Assembly (NCBI GenBank): GCA_963808775.1
Contig: CAWEGR010000007.1
Location: 62,001-126,000, forward strand
Source of the DNA: JACVRW01 sp963808775
GTDB taxonomy: Bacteria; Actinomycetota; Thermoleophilia; Solirubrobacterales; Thermoleophilaceae
Length of the DNA stretch: 64,000 nt
Reading direction: 5' to 3'
The notes below the pieces were generated by a model. That model ran no database searches. It worked only from the letters and a program-made list of their open reading frames with translations, and was not told where the DNA came from. Position 1 is the stretch's first letter. Each line of letters begins with the position of its first letter. Shown here piece after piece: positions 1-9,484 of the stretch. The translations under genes were made by a program, and so were the position numbers.

Positions 1-66
1 ACCCGCGCGGCGGCGGCTGCCGCGCTGCGAGCGGAGGTGGAGCGTGGCCTCGAAGTCGAGCCGTAA
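1..66 (+). CDS. 3' end of an unidentified upstream gene (partial)
   Basis: Frame 1 is open from the window edge to a TAA at 64-66. The 21 residues are alanine- and glutamate-rich with a helical look, ending in RGLEVEP, and the stop overlaps the next gene start by 23 bases. Such overlaps are common in this window. The product cannot be identified from so short a tail, and chance openness of a GC-rich frame is possible. Confidence 0.3.
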   Translation, partial: TRAAAAAALRAEVERGLEVEP

Positions 67-568
67 GCGCCGCGTTCGCCCGGTCGACACCCCGACCGCG
101 ATGGAGCGCGGCTACGCGCGCGGGCGCCAGAAGGACGAGGAGGCCCGCAAGGCGCTGAAGCCGCTCAGGCCGGGGGAGCGTCCGACCGTCGTGACGGTCG
201 GCGCCGTCGTGGCGGGGCTGCTCGCGCTCGCGAACCTCGTCGCCGTCATCTTCGGCTGGGACGGCGGCCCGGGCGGCGACTCGGAGGGAGGCCAGCGGGT
301 CGCCGGCAGCCTGCTCGCGACGACCGTGCTCGTGATCGTCGCCGTCGGCATGTGGCAGGCGAAGTACTGGGCGGTGCTCGGAATGCAGACGCTGCTCGCG
401 ATCACGCTGATCTTCGCCTCGCTCGCGCTCGTCGGGGCGAGCTCGTGGGCCGCGACGCTCGCGATCCTGGTCATCCTGGCCGGCGCGGGGACCCTCTTCT
501 GGTTCATGGTCAAGGCGATGGCCCGCATCCAGATGCCCGAGCGTCCGGGCTCGAACAGCCGTCGATAG
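44..568 (+). CDS. four-helix membrane protein of unknown function
   Basis: The 174-residue product has a basic N-terminal tail (residues 1-45, many Lys/Arg) followed by about four hydrophobic segments near residues 50-70, 86-103, 110-131 and 134-156. A short polar C-terminus follows. The start is GTG at 44, preceded by the purine-rich GGAGGTGGAG at 32-41, a good ribosome site. It lies 11 bases upstream of lpdA on the same strand, so the two are probably co-transcribed. No catalytic motif is visible and I do not recognise a named family. The positive N-terminus suggests that end is cytoplasmic. Confidence 0.7.
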   Translation: MASKSSRKRRVRPVDTPTAMERGYARGRQKDEEARKALKPLRPGERPTVVTVGAVVAGLLALANLVAVIFGWDGGPGGDSEGGQRVAGSLLATTVLVIVAVGMWQAKYWAVLGMQTLLAITLIFASLALVGASSWAATLAILVILAGAGTLFWFMVKAMARIQMPERPGSNSRR

Positions 569-579
569 TCTCCGCCGGC

Positions 580-1964
580 ATGCCCGAGAGCAAGTACGAC
601 TGCATCATCATCGGCTCCGGTCCGGGCGGCTACGTGGCCGCGATCCGGGCCGCGCAGCTCGGTCTCAAGACCGCCGTGGTGGAGAAGGGCAACACCGGCG
701 GGCGCTGTCTGAACGAGGCCTGCATCCCGGCCAAGTCGATCCTGCGCGTGGCCGAGGTGATGCACGAGGTGCAGCACGCGGGCGACTTCGGGATCTCGAC
801 CGGCGACGTCTCGATCGACTACTCGGGCGCCGCCGCTCATCGCGACAAGGTCGTGAAGACGCTGACGAGCGGCGTGGCGATGCTGCTCAAGAAGAACAAG
901 GTCGACCTGATCGAGGGCTTCGGCTCCGTCACCGACGACGGCAACGTGAAGATCGGCGGCCAGTTCGACGGCACCGAGATCCAGACCGAGCGGGTCGTGC
1001 TCGCCTGCGGCACCGCGGCGAAGCCGATCCTCGGTCTCTCGTTCGGTGGGCGCATCCTCGACACCGCGGCGATGTGGCTGATGAACGAGCAGCCTTCTTC
1101 TCTGTGCGTGATCGGAGCGGGCGCTTCCGGGACGGAGATCGCGTCGGCTCTCGGCCGCCTTGGCACTTCGATGTCACCCTGCTCGAGGCGCTGCCGCAGA
1201 TCCTGCCGCTCGAGGACGAGGAGATCGCGAAGGCCGCGGCACGCGAGATCAAGAAGCAGAACGTGCGCATCGAGACGGGCATCTCGGTCGAGTCCGTCGA
1301 GGCCGGTGATTCCTCTGTCTCGGTGAAGTGGGGCGACGAGACCGGCGAGTTCGACTACGTCGTGATCGCCGCGGGCCGCGGGCCCGACATCGAAGGCCTC
1401 GGCCTCGACGAGGCGGGCATCGAGCTCGACGAGCGCGGCCTCGTGAAGGTCGACGGCCGGCTGCGCACCTCACGCGAGGGCGTGTGGGCGATCGGCGACC
1501 TCGTCCACGGGCCGGCGCTGGCGCACAAGGCCTCCGACGAGGGGATCATCGCCGTGGAGGACGCGGCGGGGAATGAGGTGCATCCGATCGACTACGAGTA
1601 CATCCCGGCGGTGACCTTCTGCATGCCGCAGGTGGCGTCGTTCGGGCTGACGGAGGCGCAGGCGCGCGAGGCGGGCCACGACGTGGTGGTCGGCAAGGTG
1701 CCGATGGGCGCCGTGGGCGCGCCGACCGTGTACGGCGACCGCGGCGGCATGGTCAAGATCGTGGGCGACAAGAAGTACGGCGAGATCCTCGGCGCCCACA
1801 TCGTGTCGGTGAAGGCGGCCGACCTGATCCAGGAGCTCGTGAACGCCCGCGAGCTCGAGGGCGGCTACCCCGAGGTGGCGCGCACGATCCACCCCCACCC
1901 GGCGTTCGCGGAGGCGGTCATGGAGGCCGCGCGGGCGACGGATGGGTGGCTCATCCACGGCTAG
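580..1964 (+). CDS. lpdA: dihydrolipoyl dehydrogenase (E3), frameshifted
   Basis: E3 flavoprotein that reoxidises dihydrolipoyl groups of 2-oxo acid dehydrogenase complexes using NAD+. From ATG 580 the N-terminus has the FAD motif GSGPGG (residues 12-17) and the redox-active disulfide CLNEAC (Cys43 and Cys48). The second half, read in another frame, has the NAD-domain continuation DVTLLEALPQILP, the FAD motif VWAIGDL and the C-terminal catalytic HPHPAFAE. The frame changes between about 1163 and 1172, after GRLG. Restoring one missing base there gives a 461-residue protein, the normal family length, with no other defect. Two separate proteins are therefore unlikely. The E1 and E2 genes of a complex lie 3.7 kb downstream on the same strand, and lipoate synthesis genes are at 31-33 kb. 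Whether the break is real or a sequence error cannot be decided here. Confidence 0.9.
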
Positions 1965-2217
1965 CGGATCTCCCCGCGCGCTCGCCCCCCGCTCTCTAGA
2001 TCGGCGACTTTTCCCCCTATAGCGCGGTCAACTCGCCACTCTGCCCGCCACCTCCGCGACCCCTCGGCCAGATCCGCGCAAATAGCGGAAACTTCCTGAT
2101 TCACAGACGCAGCCGTCCCCAATAGGGTGGCCTCGCCACGATCGGGTTCGGCCCCGAACGTTCCCGCAACAGGTCCGCAACCGGGGCGAACTTCCCGCGA
2201 CGGCGCCTTAACGGGAC

Positions 2218-4390
2218 GTGCACAACAACACCGTCACCCGCGACCCCCGAGCGCTAGCCGCCCTGCTCGCCGTCGTGCTGTTCGGAATGCTCCTGGCGGC
2301 TCCGCCTCCGACGCGTGCGGCGCCGTACGCCGTTCTCCAGTGCCTTCCCGGGATGGGCTCGGCCGAGGCGTGGACGTCGACGACGGCTCGCCAGGGGCGT
2401 ACTTCGCTCGCGATGAGTGCGGCGGCGCGGGATACCTGCTCAGCGGCTATCCCTGGCGCAGCGCAGCGACCTATCAGGGGCATCACGGGTACCTTCTTCG
2501 CGCCCGACGGCACGACGTTCAGGCAGTTCAAGGCAAAGCTCACTGGGCTACCAGACCTCGAGCATGGCCATCATGGCCGAAGCTTGCGCCCAGGCCGCAG
2601 TGCGCCCAGAAGCTCACTTCTCTTCTTCGGGTTGTCCGGGCACAGACCTTCCGTGGGCGGGGACGGTGCGGCGCGGGTCGTCTTCTCGCTGTTCTGCATC
2701 GGGCTGGAGCTATCCCAACGACTGCTCTTGGACGAGCCCGCCATCGCTACGCATCTCCGGCATCGACGTCGTGCTCGATGACGCGTTCCGGCCCACCGTC
2801 TCGGTGACCGGCGGCGCACTCGCGTCCGGTGGCTGGAAACGCGGTTGGCAGTCAGTCGAGTACGCCGCTTCGGACCGCGGCGCAGGCATCCTCAAGGCGG
2901 AACTCATTCTTGGTGGAACGTCCTACGGCTACCACCTCCCTACCTGCGCTCCGCGTGGTCCGCTGGGCAAATGGACCCGCCTCCAGCCCTGCCCGCGGAG
3001 TGTCAGAAGCCCACTGGCAGCGAACCTCACGAGCGTTGCCGACGGCACCCACCGGGCTCACGTACGGGTCACCGACGCGTCCGGGCAGACCACCGCCTCT
3101 GCACCCTTCGACGTCAAGGTCGACCAGACCGCTCCCGCAGGGCCGAACGGCCTCGCTATCGACGGCGGGGAGGGCTGGCGCGCAGACCCGGATCTCACGG
3201 CGCGGTGGGAGAACCCCATCGAAGACCATGCCCCGATCACGGCTGCACGCTGGCGACTCTGCCCGCTCGCGGGCGGCCCGTGCCGGGAGGGACGAGCAGC
3301 CGCCGAGGACATCACCGGGCTCCGCGGTCTGCGTGCGCCCGGCGAGGGCGAGTACGAGCTGTCGATCTGGCTCGAGGATGCGGCAGGCAATCACGAGTCG
3401 ACCCGAGCCCGACGAACGCGAATCCGCGTTGACTCCACTGCTCCGCGCCTTGTTTTCAACGAGAGCGATCCCGCTGATCCCGCCAGGGTTTCTGTGTCGG
3501 CAGTCGACGAGCTCTCGGGCATTGCGAGTGGCGACATCGAGATGCGCCGACGCGGTGGATCGGCCTGGCACGCGCTGCCGACGACGGTCGAGGGCGGCAA
3601 GCTCACTGCGTTCGTCGATGACGAGCGCTTCGAACCGGGCGCATACGAATTCAGGGCCTTCGCGCGCGACCGCGCGGGCAACGAGAGCTCCACGGATCGT
3701 CGCGCCAGCGGCGCGACGATGGGCCTTGACCTGCCCCTGCGCATCGGAACCCGACTACGCGCAGGGGTCGCACGGAAGACTGGTAAGCGCACCCGGCTTC
3801 GCAAAGAACTGAGCGTGCGGCTCGGAACGCGTGTCACCGTGCGCGGATCTCTCCTCGCGGACGGCGGACAACCTCTCGACGACGCAGAACTCCAGGTCTT
3901 CGCGCGCCCCTCATTCGGAGGAGGTGAAGAACGGCTCGTGGGTCTGGTCAGAACGAAGAAGAACGGTCGGTTCACGTACCGCACCCGAGCAGCTGCCAGT
4001 CGAGTTCTGCGATTCCGCTTCGCCGGAACTCGGAGAATCGTCGGAGCAAACCGCGAGGTCGACCTGCAAGTGGCGGCGGGCACCACGCTACGTGCCAGCG
4101 ACCGCACCGTGCGGGTCGGCGAGACGGTGATGTTCTCCGGCCGGCTGCAAACCCGGCCCGCGCCGCCGGGCGGAAAGCTGGTCGAAGTCCAGGCGTTCTT
4201 CCGAGACCAGTGGAGAACCTTCTCGACGGTCCGCACCGACGCGCGAGGTCGCTGGAGCTTCCCCTACGTCTTCAGCGGCACGGTTGGCGTGGTTCGCTAC
4301 GGCTTCCGCGTGCTGCTGCCTTACGAGGGCGGTTACCCGTTCGCTCCGGGACGCTCGCGGCGCGTGTCGGTGTTAGTACGTGGCCTGTGA
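2218..4390 (+). CDS. secreted multidomain Ig-like/cell-surface protein, frameshifted near the 5' end
   Basis: The GTG at 2218 opens an N-terminus with a signal peptide (hydrophobic run LAALLAVVLFGMLLAAPP, Ala-rich cleavage region). Coherent protein then continues in three frames. It changes frame near 2365 (after GMGSAEAW), near 2475 (before FAPDGTTFRQF) and near 2550 (before YQTSSMAIMAEACAQ), then stays open to the stop at 4390. The later part has two bacterial Ig-like or beta-sandwich repeats announced by VDQTAPAGP and VDSTAPRL, with the typical RDRAGNESS end. C-terminal beta-rich domains resemble the carboxypeptidase-regulatory type (KNGRFTYRTRA, DARGRWSFPY). It is probably exported and surface-attached or released; no catalytic site is seen. 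Base composition looks less extreme than in the flanking pdh genes. It may be a decayed gene or a gene with three sequence errors. Confidence 0.6.
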
Positions 4391-4436
4391 CCGGAACATC
4401 TGAGGGCCGGACGGGTTTGCAGATACCGTGCCACCA

Positions 4437-5028
4437 ATGCGGCGGCTTCGCTCCAAGCTGACTTACGCGAATGTGATGGCGACCATCGCCGTCTTCATCG
4501 CCCTGGGCGGGAGCTCCTACGCTGCCCTCCGAATCGGGAGCGCCGACATCGTCGACGGGAGCATCCGAGGTGTGGACGTACAAGCCGCAACGCGCTCGGC
4601 GGCTCCACGCATCGCCGAGCAGTCACTCCGGAAGGTTCCGAGCGCCGAGATCGCGGCAGAGCCTCACGAATCGGGGCGCAAGTGCGCTGCGACTCACGCT
4701 GCCCCGCGGGAACCAAGCTGAGCCGCTGGTGCTTGCTTCGAGGATCAGCGCGCGAGACGATCGCGTCAGTTTCACCAGTGCGGTGCGGGACTTGCGCGTG
4801 CCGCCAACCAGGGCAACCGTCGGCTTCCCTACTATCGCCGAGCTCATCGCATTCTCGGGCGCCGGGGGATCCATCTCTCCGGCAGGTGAATTCACCAGCG
4901 ACGTGGCCGGTGGCGACGGGGTCAACACCTTGCAGGTCGTGGTCGTGAAGCCGTTCGAGCAGTTCGCCGTCGTCAGCCACGCCACCTCCCACCCCTACCG
5001 CTGCGTCACCAATCCGACCAACCGGTGA
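4437..5028 (+). CDS. secreted protein with ALGGSSYAA leader, frameshifted
   Basis: ATG 4437 gives a basic start (MRRLRSKLTYANVMA) and a hydrophobic leader IAVFIALGGSSYAA, then the polar repeat-like text IGSADIVDGSIRGVDVQ. The same leader type occurs at 47049, so this is a lineage-specific exported family. The initial frame ends at 4721. A coherent C-terminal half continues in another frame from about 4735 (RISARDDRVSFTSAVRD) to the TGA at 5028. It includes TIAELIAFSGAGGSISPAGE and PYRCVTNPTNR. At least one, probably two, single-base shifts lie between 4630 and 4800. The stop overlaps the GTG of the next gene. Function is unknown; the C-terminal half looks like a small compact extracellular domain. 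Confidence 0.55.
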
Positions 5029-5618
5029 GCGTCCCCGCCGACGGGCGGCCCGTCTTCTACTACGACCTCGGGTCGCCCTACTCGTACCTCTCCGCCGAGC
5101 GCATGCAGTCCGTCATGCCCGACGGCGTGGTCCCGGTCTGGCAGCCGATTCTGCTCGGCGGCATCTGGCAGCAGAGCGGCGGGCGCTCGTGGGGAGTCAC
5201 CGAAACCAAAGAGGAAAACCAGCGGGAGATCGAGCGGCGCGCCGCCGAGTACGGCCTGATGCCGCTCCGCTGGCCCGACGGCTGGCCCAACAACACCCTC
5301 AAGGCCATGCGCGCCGCCGTCTTCGCCCAGCAGGCCGGCCGCGTCGTCGCCTACTCGCTCGCCGCCTTCCGCCAGGCGTTCGCCGGCGGCAAGGACCTCT
5401 CCGACGAGAACTTCGTGCTGATGGCCGCCGCCGCCTGCGAGCTGCATCCGAACGCCGTGCTGAAGGCGCTCGAGACCCAGTCGATCAAGGACCGCCTGCG
5501 CGACCAAACCGCCGAGGCCTACGAGCGCGGCGTCAGAGGCGTTCCGACCCTCGCGATCGGCGACGAGCTCTTCTACGGCGACGACCGCCTCGAGGACGCC
5601 GCCGCCGCCTTGCGCTGA
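5025..5618 (+). CDS. DsbA-fold isomerase, 2-hydroxychromene-2-carboxylate isomerase family
   Basis: A 197-residue thioredoxin-fold protein of the DsbA/HCCA isomerase family. The N-terminus FYYDLGSPYSYLSAERM has Ser where DsbA oxidoreductases have the CxxC motif, which is typical of the isomerase (glutathione-transferase kappa-like) branch rather than disulfide oxidases. A helical insertion follows (residues 55-150), then the cis-Pro region RGVPTLAIGDELFYGDDRL that closes the thioredoxin fold. The start is GTG at 5025, overlapping the TGA of the preceding gene. It is cytoplasmic with no signal peptide. Substrate is unknown; the named reaction is from naphthalene degradation, but in actinobacteria this family is broad and the name should be read as a family label. 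Confidence 0.85.
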   Translation: MSVPADGRPVFYYDLGSPYSYLSAERMQSVMPDGVVPVWQPILLGGIWQQSGGRSWGVTETKEENQREIERRAAEYGLMPLRWPDGWPNNTLKAMRAAVFAQQAGRVVAYSLAAFRQAFAGGKDLSDENFVLMAAAACELHPNAVLKALETQSIKDRLRDQTAEAYERGVRGVPTLAIGDELFYGDDRLEDAAAALR

Positions 5619-5669
5619 CGGCGACAAGGACGGTGGCCGCCCTGGCCCACCGGGTACAGTCCGAAAACG

Positions 5670-6986
5670 ATGGCGACGAGGGACGCTGCCAAGTCCGGCA
5701 AGGGCGGCGACGGCGCTGACGATGCCGCCGACGTAGCCGCCCCCGAAGAGGTCCAGATGGGGCAGGTCAAGCACGACCTGCCCGACGCCGAGACCTGCAA
5801 GACCGTCCTCGAGAAGATGATGCTGATCCGCCGCTTCGAGGAGCGCGCGGGCGAGATGTACGCCAAGGCGAAGATCGGCGGCTTCCTGCATCTCTGCATC
5901 GGCGAGGAGGCCACCGTCGTCGGCGCCACCCAGGCGCTTCGCGACAACGACTTCCTCATGTCGACCTACCGCGAGCACGGCCAGGCGCTCGCCCGCGGCA
6001 CCCATCCGAACGCCGTGATGGCCGAGCTGTTCGGCCGCGTCGACGGCTGCTCGAAGGGCCGCGGCGGCTCCATGCACCTGTTCGACTGGGACAGGCGCTT
6101 CCTCGGCGGCTACGGCATCGTCGGCGGCAGCCTTCCGCTCAGCGCCGGCGTCGCGCTCGCCTGCGACTACCTCGACACGGACGACGCGATCCTCTCGATG
6201 ATGGGCGACGGCGCCACGAACCAGGGCACCTTCAGCGAGACCATGAACCTCGCCGCGCTCTGGCGGCTGCCGGTCGTGTTCGTGATCATCAACAACCAGT
6301 TCGGCATGGGGACGGCGCTGCATCGTCACTCGGCGGTGACGGACCTGTCGCTGAAGTCGGAGGGATTTGGCGTGCCGGGCACGCGCTGCGACGGCATGGA
6401 CGTGCTCGACGTGCACAGCGTGGTGACCGAGGCGCTCCGCTGCGCGCGCGAGGAGCGCAAGCCGCAGCTCGTCGAGGCCGTGACCTACCGCTACCGCGGC
6501 CACTCGATGGCCGACCCCGAGGAGTACCGCTCGAAGGAGGAGGTCGAGGAGTGGCGCGGGCGCGACCCGATCCAGGCGTTCGCCCGCCGGCTCGCCGACG
6601 AGAAGGTGCTCGACGAGAGCGAGGCCGAGACGCTCGACGCGAGCGCGATCGAGATCGTCGACGAGGCGCAGCGCTTCGCGGACGCCTCGCCGTTCCCGGA
6701 CCTCGACTCGCTCTACGACGACGTCTACGTCTTCTCGGACGACGTGCCCTCGTGGTGGACCGTCGACGAGCGCTCGCCCCACGTGCACCGCGGCGAGCGC
6801 GAGCGCGAGGCGGGCGACCTCCCGCACGAGCTGGCCGAGAAGGGCGCCGCCTACGCCGGCGTGGGCGACCACCACTCGCGCAAGCGCGGCTCTCCCCGCG
6901 ACCAGGACCAGGAGGACGACCAGCAGGGCCCGGGCGAGGAAGACCCGGACGGCGACAGCGACGATGCGCCGGAGGGCGCTGCCTGA
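5670..6986 (+). CDS. pdhA: pyruvate dehydrogenase E1 component, alpha subunit
   Basis: Alpha subunit of a heterotetrameric thiamine-diphosphate E1 that decarboxylates a 2-oxo acid and acylates the lipoyl group of E2. Visible are the core IGEEATVVGATQAL, the substrate and phosphorylation-loop regions (YREHGQALARG, KGRGGSMHLFD), and the ThDP/Mg motif from GDGATNQG (about residue 178) to INNQFGMGT. YRYRGHSMADPEEYRS follows. The acceptor-loop pattern fits pyruvate or acetoin E1 better than branched-chain E1; pyruvate is the likely substrate but this is inference. The family core is about 330-360 residues. This protein has 438, with a 35-residue N-terminal extension and a very acidic disordered tail (about residues 405-438, Asp/Glu/Gln-rich). 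The stop overlaps the pdhB start as TGATG, indicating translational coupling. Confidence 0.93.
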   Translation: MATRDAAKSGKGGDGADDAADVAAPEEVQMGQVKHDLPDAETCKTVLEKMMLIRRFEERAGEMYAKAKIGGFLHLCIGEEATVVGATQALRDNDFLMSTYREHGQALARGTHPNAVMAELFGRVDGCSKGRGGSMHLFDWDRRFLGGYGIVGGSLPLSAGVALACDYLDTDDAILSMMGDGATNQGTFSETMNLAALWRLPVVFVIINNQFGMGTALHRHSAVTDLSLKSEGFGVPGTRCDGMDVLDVHSVVTEALRCAREERKPQLVEAVTYRYRGHSMADPEEYRSKEEVEEWRGRDPIQAFARRLADEKVLDESEAETLDASAIEIVDEAQRFADASPFPDLDSLYDDVYVFSDDVPSWWTVDERSPHVHRGEREREAGDLPHELAEKGAAYAGVGDHHSRKRGSPRDQDQEDDQQGPGEEDPDGDSDDAPEGAA

Positions 6987-7969
6987 TGCCCGTGATGCGC
7001 TACCGCGAGGCGCTCAACCTCGCGCTCAGGGAGGAGATGGAGGCCGACGAGCGCGTCTTCCTCATGGGCGAGGACATCGGCGTCTTCCAGGGCGCCTTCA
7101 AGGTCACCGCCGGCCTGCTCGAGGAGTTCGGCGAGAAGCGCGTGCGCGACACGCCGATCTCGGAGAACACGATCGTCGGCATGGGCGTGGGCTCGGCGAT
7201 GATCGGGCTGCGGCCCGTGGTCGAGCTGATGACGATCAACTTCTCGCTGCTCGCGATGGACCAGATCGTCAACCACGCCGCGGCGATCCGGTACATGTTC
7301 GGCGGCCAGGTGAGGGTGCCGCTCGTGGTGCGCATGCCGCAGGGCGCGGGGCACCAGCTCGGGCCGACCCACTCGCACTGCTTCGAGGCCTTCTACCTGC
7401 ACGTGCCCGGCCTGCTCGTGGCCGCGCCGTCCACGCCGGCGGACGCCAAGGGCCTGCTCAAGGCCGCGATCCGCGACGACAACCCCGTGGTCTTCATCGA
7501 GCACGAGACCCTCTACGGCCAGCGCGGCGAGGTGCCCGAGAACGGCGGGCCGATGCGCTTCGGCGAGGCCGCCATCCGCCGCGAGGGCGACGACGTGACG
7601 ATCATCGGCATCTCGCGCATGGCGATCACCGCCGGGAAGGCCGCCGAGGTGCTCGCCGACGAGCACGAGATCGAGGCCGAGGTGATCGACCCGCGCACCC
7701 TGCGCCCGCTCGACCTCGACACGATCCTCGATTCGGTCGAGAAGACGAACCGCGTGGTGATCGTCGAGGAGGGCTGGCCGCACGGCGGCGTCGGGGCGAA
7801 TCTCGCGGCGCTGATCCAGGAGCAGGCCTTCGACCACCTCGACGCCCCCGTCCAGCGCGTGACCGGCGCGGACGTGCCGATGCCATATTCCAAGCCGCTC
7901 GAGCAGGCCGCCTTCCCGCACGAGGAGCACGTGGTCCACGCGGCCCTCGCAACCTTCAGAGACCTCTAG
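6986..7969 (+). CDS. pdhB: pyruvate dehydrogenase E1 component, beta subunit
   Basis: Beta subunit of the same E1, 327 residues, normal for the family. Typical segments are MRYREALNLALREEM at the N-terminus, the glutamate that activates ThDP in MGEDIG, RVRDTPISENTIVGMGVG, the conserved QGAGHQLGPTHSH loop and FIEHETLYG. The C-terminal transketolase domain includes VIDPRTLRPLD and VEEGWPHGGVG. It starts one base inside the pdhA stop and is followed by pdhC 16 bases later, with the order alpha-beta-E2 usual for pdhABC operons. No separate promoter is seen between the genes. Confidence 0.94.
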   Translation: MPVMRYREALNLALREEMEADERVFLMGEDIGVFQGAFKVTAGLLEEFGEKRVRDTPISENTIVGMGVGSAMIGLRPVVELMTINFSLLAMDQIVNHAAAIRYMFGGQVRVPLVVRMPQGAGHQLGPTHSHCFEAFYLHVPGLLVAAPSTPADAKGLLKAAIRDDNPVVFIEHETLYGQRGEVPENGGPMRFGEAAIRREGDDVTIIGISRMAITAGKAAEVLADEHEIEAEVIDPRTLRPLDLDTILDSVEKTNRVVIVEEGWPHGGVGANLAALIQEQAFDHLDAPVQRVTGADVPMPYSKPLEQAAFPHEEHVVHAALATFRDL

Positions 7970-7985
7970 GAGGAGTTCCAACCGC

Positions 7986-9380
7986 ATGGCCACCGACGTC
8001 ACGATGCCCCGCCTGTCCGACTCGATGGAGGAGGGCACCGTCCTCAAGTGGCTCGTCGAGGTGGGCGCCGAGGTCAAGCGCGGCGAGCCGCTCGTCGAGA
8101 TCGAGACGGACAAGGCGAACATGACCTACGACTCCGACACGGACGGCACGCTCGTGGAGGTCGTGGCGCAGGAGGGCGACACGCTCGCGATCGGCGAGGT
8201 GATCGCGCGCATCGGGGACGCGGGCGAGGTCGGCGAGTCGGGTGGCGGCGAGGCCGCGGAGCCCGAGCAGGCCGAGGCCGAGGAGCCGGAGGCCGCCGAG
8301 GAAGAGGCCGCCGAGGAAGAGGCCGAGCCCGCCGAGGAGGAGCAGCAGGAGGAGCGCGAGGCCGAGCCGGTCGCGGCCGGCGGCGGCGAGGTCCAGGCGG
8401 GAGCCGCCACTCCGGCTCCCGCACGCGCGGGCGACGGCGCGAATGGAGGCGGCGGGCGCGTGAAGGCGTCGCCCGTGGCGCGCCGGATGGCGCGCGAGCT
8501 CGGTGTCGAGATCGGCAACGTCCAGGGCTCGGGCCCGGGCGGCCGCATCGTGAAGGCGGACGTCGAGGCCGCGGCGGCGAACGGCGGCGGCGCGCAGGCC
8601 GCCCCAGCGGCGCCGAGCGAGGCCCCCGCGGCCGCCCCGGCAGCGGGCGACGGCGCCGGCGCACCCGAGCCGCAGCGCGGCGACGCCGGACCGAAGGGCC
8701 AGGCCGAGATCCAGGAGCTCACGCGCCTCCAGCAGACGGTGAGCCGGCGCATGGCGGAGTCGAAGGCGACCGCGCCGGACTTCTCGATCGGGCTGACGGT
8801 CGACATGACCGAGGCGGTCGCGCTCAGGGCGCGGCTCAAGGAGGTGGCCGACCCGGCGCCGTCCTTCAACGACATGGTCGTGAAGGCGGCCGCGAAGGCG
8901 CTGACCGAGTTCCCGAAGGTGAACGGCGCCTACCGCGACGGCAAGTTCGAGCTCTACGAGAACGTCAACATCGGCGTGGCGGTGGCCGCGCAGGACGCAC
9001 TCGTGGTGCCGACGATCTTCAACGCCGACCAGAAGTCGCTCGGCCAGATCTCGATGGACGCCCGCGCGGTGATCGAGAAGGTGCGCGAGAAGACCGTGAC
9101 GCCGCCGGAGCTGTCGGGCGGGACGTTCACGGTCTCGAACCTCGGCATGTTCGGCATCGAGTTCTTCAACGCGATCATCAACCCGCCGCAGGCGGCGATC
9201 CTGACCGTCGGCAAGCTCGCGAAGCAGCCGGCGGTGGACGACAGGGGCCGGATCGTGGCGCGCGACCAGATGACGCTCAGCCTCGTCTGCGACCACCGCA
9301 TCCTCTACGGCGCCGACGGCGCGCAGTTCCTCGCGCGCGTGAAGGAACTGCTCGAGAGCCCGCTCTCGCTGGCCCTTTAG
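7986..9380 (+). CDS. pdhC: dihydrolipoamide acetyltransferase E2
   Basis: Core E2 of the complex, 464 residues. Domain order is: lipoyl domain (1-80) with the lipoylated Lys43 in ETDKAN; a long Ala/Glu/Pro-rich linker (80-155); the E1/E3-binding domain (about 158-200, SPVARRMARELGV...GPGGRIVKADV); a second linker; and the acyltransferase domain from about 240. The active-site His is present (about residue 437), but the motif reads HRILYGADG rather than HRVVDGADG, so Tyr replaces the usual Asp. From memory, the same Tyr occurs in cyanobacterial and plastid E2, so activity is likely kept. The start is ATG 7986 with a strong AGGAGGAG at 7968-7975. LipB and LipA encoded at 31-33 kb would supply the lipoyl group. 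A hairpin terminator follows. Confidence 0.93.
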   Translation: MATDVTMPRLSDSMEEGTVLKWLVEVGAEVKRGEPLVEIETDKANMTYDSDTDGTLVEVVAQEGDTLAIGEVIARIGDAGEVGESGGGEAAEPEQAEAEEPEAAEEEAAEEEAEPAEEEQQEEREAEPVAAGGGEVQAGAATPAPARAGDGANGGGGRVKASPVARRMARELGVEIGNVQGSGPGGRIVKADVEAAAANGGGAQAAPAAPSEAPAAAPAAGDGAGAPEPQRGDAGPKGQAEIQELTRLQQTVSRRMAESKATAPDFSIGLTVDMTEAVALRARLKEVADPAPSFNDMVVKAAAKALTEFPKVNGAYRDGKFELYENVNIGVAVAAQDALVVPTIFNADQKSLGQISMDARAVIEKVREKTVTPPELSGGTFTVSNLGMFGIEFFNAIINPPQAAILTVGKLAKQPAVDDRGRIVARDQMTLSLVCDHRILYGADGAQFLARVKELLESPLSLAL

Positions 9381-9390
9381 GACAACCGAT

Positions 9391-9413
9391 ACGGCGCAAC
9401 TTGCGCCGTTTTG
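9391..9413 (+). terminator. intrinsic terminator after pdhABC
   Basis: A perfect 9-base inverted repeat (ACGGCGCAA / TTGCGCCGT, one central C) is followed directly by TTT. It begins 11 bases after the pdhC stop. It probably folds with a loop of seven and ends the pdhABC transcript. Confidence 0.75.
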
Positions 9414-9484
9414 TACGCATCGCCCGGGCGGGCCCCGGGTAGGACCCATCCGTTTTGGTCCTGCTGGTGGGAAGGGACGTCCCT

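Noticed and set aside
1140..1180. Programmed ribosomal frameshifting in lpdA and others
   Set aside because: No slippery heptamer plus downstream structure is common to the breakpoints, and the positions and directions vary.
580..1964. lpdA as two separate proteins (split E3)
   Set aside because: One restored base gives an exact family-length protein with continuous NAD domain; split E3 enzymes are not known to me.
4995..6875. 626-residue open frame antisense to the isomerase and pdhA
   Set aside because: It mirrors the codon bias of pdhA on the other strand (His/Val/Arg/Gly-rich, no motifs) and overlaps well-supported genes.
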